10,839 nucleotides of DNA, from assembly GCA_903919165.1 (NCBI GenBank), contig CAIXHJ010000146.1:1-10839 (forward strand), read 5' to 3'. This DNA is from an uncultured Holophagaceae bacterium. GTDB taxonomy: Bacteria > Acidobacteriota > Holophagae > Holophagales > Holophagaceae. This document shows positions 6,258 through 10,839 of the stretch, piece by piece. Position numbers and translations under genes: made by a program. The notes beneath the pieces were generated by a model. That model searched no databases. It was not told the DNA's origin and saw only the letters and a list, made by a program, of their open reading frames with translations. Positions within the stretch are counted from its first letter, which is position 1. Each line of letters begins with the position of its first letter.

Positions 6258-6809
6258 CTAGCGGACGTCGACTTCCACCACGGGCCGGGGCCCTTTATCG
6301 CCGGACTTCCGGACACCTTCGAAGGTGACGTGGACGGCCCGGCCGGAGCGCGGACTCCAGCTCACCCGCACGTGCCCGCTGAAGTCCCGATTGATCTGAA
6401 GCCTGCCGTGTTCCATCACGTCCGGCGTGAGGTCCGGGGCGGACTCCACTTCCTTGTGCCACCGGGAGGCGGCCTCCAGGAAGGCGGTTTCCGTGGGCCA
6501 GGTTTTCGCGAGGCCGGGGTTGGCGGCGTAGAGGGCCTGGCAGCCCTCCGGACTGCGCAGCTGTTCCACCACGAGGCGGAAGTCTTCCCAATCCGGGCGC
6601 ATCTTGTCGGCCACCAGGTTCATGGCTTTCTGCTTGAAGCCTTCCGGGTCCTTCTTGACCTTGTTGATGAAGAAGGCGCCAACGCCCATGCAGGTCACGA
6701 GAACGATCAGGAAAGCGATGCCGCAGCCCAGGGCAATTTTCCCCCATAAGGGCAACCCCGCTTTGGCTGGAACGCCATGGCCGCCGTTGTCCCAGGATGA
6801 ATCCACCAT
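6258..6809 (-). CDS. Single-pass membrane protein of unknown function
   Basis: I do not recognise a family. It is 183 aa: a short polar N-terminus (1-22), one membrane helix at about 25-47 (ALGCGIAFLIVLVTCMGVGAFF), then a soluble domain. That domain starts with charged, helical sequence (KKDPEGFKQKAMNLVADKM) and ends in a beta-rich part (about 136-183, LQINRDFSGHVRVSWSPRSG and VTFEGVRKSG...VVEVDVR). By the positive-inside rule the orientation is unclear, since K/R-rich sequence follows the helix. The start is well supported: AGGAGG lies five bases before ATG 6809 and overlaps the stop codon of phoH, so translation is probably coupled to phoH. It is followed after 65 bases by tyrS. It may be a lineage-specific envelope protein. 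Confidence 0.75.
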   Translation of the reverse strand: MVDSSWDNGGHGVPAKAGLPLWGKIALGCGIAFLIVLVTCMGVGAFFINKVKKDPEGFKQKAMNLVADKMRPDWEDFRLVVEQLRSPEGCQALYAANPGLAKTWPTETAFLEAASRWHKEVESAPDLTPDVMEHGRLQINRDFSGHVRVSWSPRSGRAVHVTFEGVRKSGDKGPRPVVEVDVR

Positions 6810-6818
6810 CGTAGCCTC

Positions 6819-8150
6819 CTACAAGAGGTTGCTTGCCAGTTCGGCCAGCTTGCTTCGTTCACCCTTCTGGAGGGTGACGTGGCCGGAGATGTCGAGGTGC
6901 TTGAAGTGTTCCGCCAAGAAGCTGAGGCCGTTCGTGCTGGCATCCACATAGGGGTTGTCGATCTGATGGGGATCGCCCGTGAAGATCACCTTGGTGCCTT
7001 CCCCGGCCCGGGTGAGGATGGTCTTCACCTCATGGGGCGTGAGGTTCTGGGCCTCGTCGACCACGAGGTACTGCTTGGGGATGCTGCGGCCGCGGATGTA
7101 GGTGAGGGGTTCGACGCTGAGGTAGCCCGCTTCTTCCAATTGGCTCGCGGTCATGGTGGTGCGGCGGCGGGCCTCGGTGTTCGCTCCCACGATGAATTCG
7201 AGGTTGTCGTAGATGGGTTGCATGTAGGGCCGCAACTTTTCGCTGATATCCCCGGGCAGGTAGCCCAGGTCGCGGCCCATGGGCATCACGGGCCGGCTCA
7301 CGAGGATCTTGTCGTAGGCCTCGTCGTCCACCACCTGCTGCAGACCCGCAGCCATGGCCAGCAGGGTCTTGCCGGTGCCGGCCTTGCCCAGCAGCGTGAC
7401 CACCTGAACCGCAGGATCCAGCAATAGTTCCAGGGCGAATTGCTGTTCGCGGTTCCTGGGCTTGATGCCCCAGGGGTAGGCCTCCATGCGGCGCAGGGGC
7501 CGAAGGAGGCCCTCTCCGGCCATGAACCGCGCCAGAGCCGTGTGGCTGGGGTTGGTCTGATCCACCAGGGTGAGAAACTGATTGGGATGGAGGTTCAGCT
7601 CCGCATCGGGCTGGAGGCCTCCGTCGTAGAGCAGATCCACCTTCGCGGGATCCACTTCCCAGGTCCTGTGGCCGGTGTAGAGCTCATCCATCTCCACCCG
7701 GTCGGTGGTGTAGTCCTCGGCCTCCACCCCGATGGCATCAGCCTTGATGCGCAGGTTCGTGTCCTTGGTGACCAGGACCACGCGGTCCTTGCAGGTGTGC
7801 AGCAGCTCCCGGGCGCAGGCCAGGATCTGGTTGTCGGCCTTGTGCTTGTCCGCGGACAGGATGCCGATGTCCAGGTTGTGGGCCGCCACATCGACCTTGA
7901 GCATGCCGCCGCCCTCAAGGAGCACGCCCCGGCTGAGGGTGCCGCTGGCCCGCAGCTTGTCGAGCAGGCGGGAAACGCTGCGAGCGTTGCGTCCAACTTC
8001 GGTCTGGTCCTTCTTGAAGTGATCCACCTCCTCGATCACCACGATGGGCAGCACCACGTCGTGTTCCTGGAAGCTGAGGATGGAATTCGGGTCGTGCAGG
8101 AGGACGTTCGTATCCAGGACGAAGACCTTCTTGCTGGATGGCGGGACCAA
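6819..8150 (-). CDS. PIN-PhoH family ATPase (YlaK/PhoH2 type)
   Basis: Two-domain protein, 443 aa from the chosen start. An N-terminal PIN nuclease domain (about 8-150) has acidic residues in VLDTNVLLHDP (D13), VIEEVDHFKK (E40/E41), ADNQILA (D106) and VTKDTN (D130). A PhoH-type P-loop ATPase (about 230-443) has Walker A GKAGTGKT (255-262), LVVDEAQNL (D365, E366) and TGDPHQID (391-398). Known of the family: PIN-PhoH fusions act as RNA-unwinding ribonucleases. Start: a TTG at 8150 preceded at five bases by GGAGGT (8156-8161) fits far better than upstream codons. Extending to 8294 would add 48 residues without family features and overlap the divergent peptidase gene by 35 bases. The stop is shared with the ribosome site of the next gene. 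Cytoplasmic; likely RNA processing or stress response (inference). Confidence 0.92.
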   Translation of the reverse strand: MVPPSSKKVFVLDTNVLLHDPNSILSFQEHDVVLPIVVIEEVDHFKKDQTEVGRNARSVSRLLDKLRASGTLSRGVLLEGGGMLKVDVAAHNLDIGILSADKHKADNQILACARELLHTCKDRVVLVTKDTNLRIKADAIGVEAEDYTTDRVEMDELYTGHRTWEVDPAKVDLLYDGGLQPDAELNLHPNQFLTLVDQTNPSHTALARFMAGEGLLRPLRRMEAYPWGIKPRNREQQFALELLLDPAVQVVTLLGKAGTGKTLLAMAAGLQQVVDDEAYDKILVSRPVMPMGRDLGYLPGDISEKLRPYMQPIYDNLEFIVGANTEARRRTTMTASQLEEAGYLSVEPLTYIRGRSIPKQYLVVDEAQNLTPHEVKTILTRAGEGTKVIFTGDPHQIDNPYVDASTNGLSFLAEHFKHLDISGHVTLQKGERSKLAELASNLL

Positions 8151-8161
8151 ATGAGACCTCC
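8148..8161 (-). promoter_or_regulatory. Ribosome binding site that fixes the TTG start of the PIN-PhoH gene
   Basis: On the minus strand GGAGGT (8161-8156) is followed by CTCAT and then TTG (8150-8148). It is an almost ideal Shine-Dalgarno sequence at five-base spacing, and the first PIN residues (KKVFVLDTN) follow six codons later. Confidence 0.75.
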
Positions 8162-8259
8162 AGGGCTGCCCGCACCCTACCACCAAGCAGCCACCCTTGC
8201 ACGGCTGGGATTCAGCCTCCCATCGATGTGAGAATGTCTCTCCTCTCGGAGGCTCTTGA
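8151..8259. other. Divergent intergenic region, phoH / peptidase
   Basis: These 109 bases must hold the promoters for both diverging genes. Seen: ribosome sites at each end, an inverted repeat GGCTG (8203-8207) / CAGCC (8213-8217), and an ATCGAT palindrome near 8222-8227. I cannot name a convincing -35/-10 pair on either strand; TTGCAC at 8197-8202 is the only -35-like box on the plus strand and has no good partner. Confidence 0.5.
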
Positions 8260-10416
8260 ATGAGGTTCCTTCCCATGGCCCTCGCCATCACCACCGCCCT
8301 CGCCGCCCAGGCTCCCTTGAGCTATCCGCCGACCCGGAAGGGAGACGTGGTGGACGATTTCTTCGGCACCAAGGTGGCCGATCCCTACCGCTGGCTGGAG
8401 GATGACAACAGTCCGGAGACCAAGGCCTGGGTGGAGGCGCAGAACAAAGTGACCCAAGCCTACCTGGGCGGCATCCCCGAGCGGAATTCCATTTCAACTC
8501 GCCTGACGAAGCTCTGGAACTACGAGAAGTACGGCACCCCCTTCATCGGCGGTCCCTACACGTTCTACACCTACAACTCGGGTCTCCAGAACCAGGCGGT
8601 GCTGTACGTCACCCGGGATCTCAAGGAGGTGGGGCGAGTCCTGCTGGATCCCAACACCCTTTCGAAGAACGGCACCGTCTCGATCACGGACGTGACGGTT
8701 TCAGAGGACGGCCGCCTCATCGCCTACGGCGTATCCGAAGGAGGTAGCGACTGGGTCACTTGGCACGTCCGAGACGTCGCCACGGGCCAGGATCTTCCCG
8801 ACATCGTGTCCTGGAGCAAGTTCAGCGGCGCTGACTGGGCCAAGGACGGCAGCGGGTTCTTCTACAGCCGATACGACGCGCCGAAGGACGGCGCCGCACT
8901 CAAGGGCGTGAACAAGTTCAGCAAGGTCTATTTCCACAAGGTCGGGACGGACCAGAGCCAGGATCGCCTCGTTTTCGAGCGGAAGGACCAGCCTGACTGG
9001 GGGTTCGGGGCCTCCGTCAGCGACGATGGGCGCTGGCTGGTGGTCTCCCAGCGAGAAGGGACGGAACAGCGCAATCGGATCTTCCTGGTGGACCTTTCCC
9101 ATCCGGAGGCGACGCCAGAGCCATTCCTGGACCGCTTCGACGCCGAGTACTCGGTCATAGGCAACGATGGGGAAACGTTCTATGTGCGCACCAACCGGGA
9201 CGCTCCCCGCTACAGGCTGGTGGCCATCAGGAGAGGGCAGACCGAGCCCCGGGACTGGAAGGAACTGATACCCCAGGGGCCCGGCCGCGACGTTCTCGTC
9301 CATGTGGACATGACGGGGAATCGCTTCGCCGCCACATGGATGTCCGACGCGTGCGAGCAGGTGAAGCTCTACTCCATCGATGGGACGTTCCGGCATGCCG
9401 TGGCCTTGCCCACCCTGGGCACCGTCGGCGTCCGGGTCTTCGGATGGAACACCTGGTACCTTTCCGGAAGGCGGAAGAGCTCCGAGGCATTCTTTTCCTT
9501 CACCTCCTTCACCTACCCCACTTCGGTGTACCGCCTGGATGTCGACACCGGGAAGACCCGGGTCTTCAAGGCTCCGAAGGTGGACTTCCATCCAAGGAAC
9601 TTCGACGTCAAGCAGGTCCTCTACTCCAGCAAGGACGGCACGAAGATCCCGATGTTCCTGGTACACAAGAAGGGCCTGAAGCTGGATGGCAAGAACCCGA
9701 CCCTGCTCTACGGATATGGCGGGTTCAATGTCTCGCTGACCCCTGGGTTCAGTGTTCCCCGGGCGGTGTGGCTGGAGATGGGCGGCGTCTATGCCATGCC
9801 CAATCTGCGTGGGGGTGGCGAATACGGCCAGGCCTGGCACGATGCCGGGCGCCTGAGGCAGAGACAGAACGTCTTCGACGATTTCATTTCAGCAGCGGAG
9901 TGGCTCATCTCGAACAAGTACACTTCCGCCCGAAACCTGGCCATCAACGGTGCCTCCAATGGCGGCCTGCTGGTGGGTGCCTGCATGACCCAGCGGCCGG
10001 ATCTCTTCGGCGCGGCCCTGCCCCAGGTCGGTGTCATGGACATGCTCAGGTATCACAAGTTCACCATCGGGTGGGCCTGGAAAAGCGACTACGACAGCTC
10101 CGACGAGGCCGAAGGCTTCAAGTACCTCATGACCTACAGCCCGCTGCACAACCTGAAGCCTGGCGTGAAATACCCGGCCACCCTGGTGACCACGGGCGAC
10201 CACGATGACCGCGTGGTGCCCGCCCACAGCCACAAGTTCATCGCGACCCTGCAGGCCGACCAGGCAGGAGCCGCCCCCGTGCTCACCCGCATCGAGACCA
10301 ATGCCGGCCACGGAGCCGGCAAACCGACCGCCAAGCAGATCGCCGAATTCGCCGATCAGTGGGCCTTCCTGGTCAAGAACCTCGGCATGAAGCTGCCCTC
10401 CGGCTTCGGCCAATAG
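8260..10416 (+). CDS. Secreted prolyl oligopeptidase (S9A serine peptidase)
   Basis: A 718-aa peptidase that cleaves short peptides after proline. An N-terminal signal peptide is seen (MRFLPMALAITTALAAQA, cleavage about 15-18), so it is probably periplasmic or exported. The mature protein starts with the family stretch PYRWLEDDNSPETKAWVEAQN, then a seven-bladed propeller region (about 85-440), then the alpha/beta-hydrolase domain. The triad is visible: S566 in NGASNGGLL, D649 in DHDDRVVP (with substrate-binding R651 two residues on) and H684 in AGHGAGKPT. LYGYGGFNVSLTP and NLRGGGEYG are further family blocks. Start: ATG 8260 has GGAGG seven bases upstream. It is monocistronic as far as visible and diverges from phoH. 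Likely role: use of proline-rich peptides for nutrition; pairing with the distant OPT transporter would be speculation. The enzyme looks intact. Confidence 0.95.
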   Translation: MRFLPMALAITTALAAQAPLSYPPTRKGDVVDDFFGTKVADPYRWLEDDNSPETKAWVEAQNKVTQAYLGGIPERNSISTRLTKLWNYEKYGTPFIGGPYTFYTYNSGLQNQAVLYVTRDLKEVGRVLLDPNTLSKNGTVSITDVTVSEDGRLIAYGVSEGGSDWVTWHVRDVATGQDLPDIVSWSKFSGADWAKDGSGFFYSRYDAPKDGAALKGVNKFSKVYFHKVGTDQSQDRLVFERKDQPDWGFGASVSDDGRWLVVSQREGTEQRNRIFLVDLSHPEATPEPFLDRFDAEYSVIGNDGETFYVRTNRDAPRYRLVAIRRGQTEPRDWKELIPQGPGRDVLVHVDMTGNRFAATWMSDACEQVKLYSIDGTFRHAVALPTLGTVGVRVFGWNTWYLSGRRKSSEAFFSFTSFTYPTSVYRLDVDTGKTRVFKAPKVDFHPRNFDVKQVLYSSKDGTKIPMFLVHKKGLKLDGKNPTLLYGYGGFNVSLTPGFSVPRAVWLEMGGVYAMPNLRGGGEYGQAWHDAGRLRQRQNVFDDFISAAEWLISNKYTSARNLAINGASNGGLLVGACMTQRPDLFGAALPQVGVMDMLRYHKFTIGWAWKSDYDSSDEAEGFKYLMTYSPLHNLKPGVKYPATLVTTGDHDDRVVPAHSHKFIATLQADQAGAAPVLTRIETNAGHGAGKPTAKQIAEFADQWAFLVKNLGMKLPSGFGQ

Positions 10417-10500
10417 ATCTCACGACAACACCCGCGCGGCGGCATGGCGCGAGCTCTCGGTTGATTCCATGGGCCTCCCAGGGCAGACTGAAGGGCCAGC

Positions 10501-10576
10501 GCCAACTTAGCTCAGCTGGTAGAGCAGCTGATTCGTAATCAGCAGGTCGCAGGTTCGAATCCTGTAGTTGGCTCCA
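10501..10576 (+). tRNA. tRNA-Thr, anticodon CGT
   Basis: A full cloverleaf of 76 bases with encoded CCA. Acceptor GCCAACT pairs perfectly with AGTTGGC; the D arm is GCTC/GAGC; the anticodon stem GCTGA/TCAGC holds loop TTCGTAA with CGT at 34-36; the variable loop is AGGTC; the T arm is GCAGG-TTCGAAT-CCTGT (one G-U pair); discriminator T then CCA. It reads ACG threonine codons and closely resembles other bacterial Thr(CGT) tRNAs. It lies 84 bases after the peptidase gene on the same strand. No second copy of its 3' end is seen nearby that would mark an integrated element. Confidence 0.97.
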
Positions 10577-10717
10577 ATCATTACAGTACTTACGGTCATC
10601 CTTACTGAACCGCACCTTTACCACATCCCGGGAAAACGGAAGGGAATTCCGACCCTCCATGTGCGGGCCTAAGACCACTCCATCAGAGGTCGCAGTGCAT
10701 CCAGATGAATTCACGGA
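10577..10717. other. Gap after the tRNA with no gene seen
   Basis: No convincing coding sequence, and no T-run terminator for the tRNA. A small hairpin CGGAA-GGGAA-TTCCG lies at 10637-10651. Nothing else is supported. Confidence 0.5.
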
Positions 10718-10839
10718 TCACAGGCCCTGAATCGCTACTCGCAGTTGCAAAGGAATGTCCTCTGGCCATGAGGCCCCGTTGGGGTAGGTCCAGGCACCCA
10801 ACCCCGGTGCAAGTGTGAGGTATCGCCCCCGGATACGGA
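10718..10839 (-). CDS. Possible C-terminal end of an unidentified gene (runs off the window)
   Basis: On the minus strand one frame is open from the window edge for 39 codons to a TGA at 10720-10718, encoding a plausible C-terminus (YLTLAPGLGAWTYPNG followed by SWPEDIPLQLRVAIQGL). The tryptophan/proline turn and final beta-like strand look protein-like. Another minus-strand frame is also open from the edge, so this may be chance. No family is recognised. If real it would be convergent with the tRNA and the peptidase gene. Confidence 0.3.
   Translation of the reverse strand, partial: RIRGRYLTLAPGLGAWTYPNGASWPEDIPLQLRVAIQGL

Noticed and set aside
7440..8231. 263-codon plus-strand frame antisense to the PIN-PhoH gene
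   Set aside because: Low-complexity G/V/H/L-rich translation typical of a shadow frame; the sense gene carries all expected motifs.
8701..9840. 379-codon open frame antisense to the prolyl oligopeptidase
   Set aside because: A shadow of a GC-rich coding strand. The sense protein has an intact catalytic triad and family motifs; the antisense product has no recognisable feature.
10501..10576. tRNA-Thr as an attachment site for an integrated element
   Set aside because: No integrase, no duplicate of the tRNA 3' end and no mobile genes are seen in the 263 bases that follow.
10373..10714. Minus-strand open frame of 113 codons over the tRNA, containing LQDSNLRPADYESAALPAE
   Set aside because: This peptide is what the antisense strand of a tRNA gene translates to, a well-known gene-finding artefact; it runs straight across the tRNA-Thr.

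Overview
The window looks like ordinary chromosomal DNA from a GC-rich, diderm (outer-membrane) bacterium. LpxC (lipid A), IspD (non-mevalonate isoprenoid route), an RlpA-type septal protein and SPOR domains all point to a Gram-negative envelope. A DUF4388 (PATAN) protein, an exported prolyl oligopeptidase and a PIN-PhoH ATPase together suggest Acidobacteriota of the Holophaga/Geothrix kind or a deltaproteobacterium-like lineage. That placement is inference from gene content; no rRNA is present to settle it.

Layout. (1) Positions 2-646, plus strand: the last 214 codons of an OPT-family transporter, convergent with (2) a minus-strand block read from right to left, rlpA-like -> ispD -> lpxC (3127/3250 down to 701). 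A GC hairpin at 670-697 lies between the two convergent 3' ends. A good sigma-70 promoter (3307-3335) sits just before the rlpA-like gene. An AT-rich 75-bp gap with a perfect 13-bp palindrome and a -24/-12 (sigma-54-like) motif sits just before lpxC. (3) A second minus-strand block, read right to left from 8150: PIN-PhoH ATPase -> small membrane protein of unknown function -> tyrS -> DUF4388/TM/SPOR protein, with very tight junctions (shared Shine-Dalgarno and stop, ATGA overlap). (4) Diverging from phoH, a secreted S9A prolyl oligopeptidase (8260-10416, plus). (5) A tRNA-Thr(CGT) at 10501-10576, then about 260 bases with no confident gene except a possible 3' gene end on the minus strand.

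How the genes fit together. The rlpA-ispD-lpxC group feeds the envelope: septal peptidoglycan processing, isoprenoid precursors (undecaprenyl phosphate) and lipid A. The DUF4388/SPOR protein immediately upstream may add a cytoplasm-to-periplasm link at the division site. tyrS, phoH and the tRNA are translation and RNA-quality functions.

The most notable points are a frameshift of ispD exactly at a G7 run, an in-frame G10 run in the neighbouring DUF4388/SPOR gene, and the palindrome with -24/-12 motif in front of lpxC. I see no phage, IS, CRISPR, toxin-antitoxin or defence system, and no clearly undescribed system.
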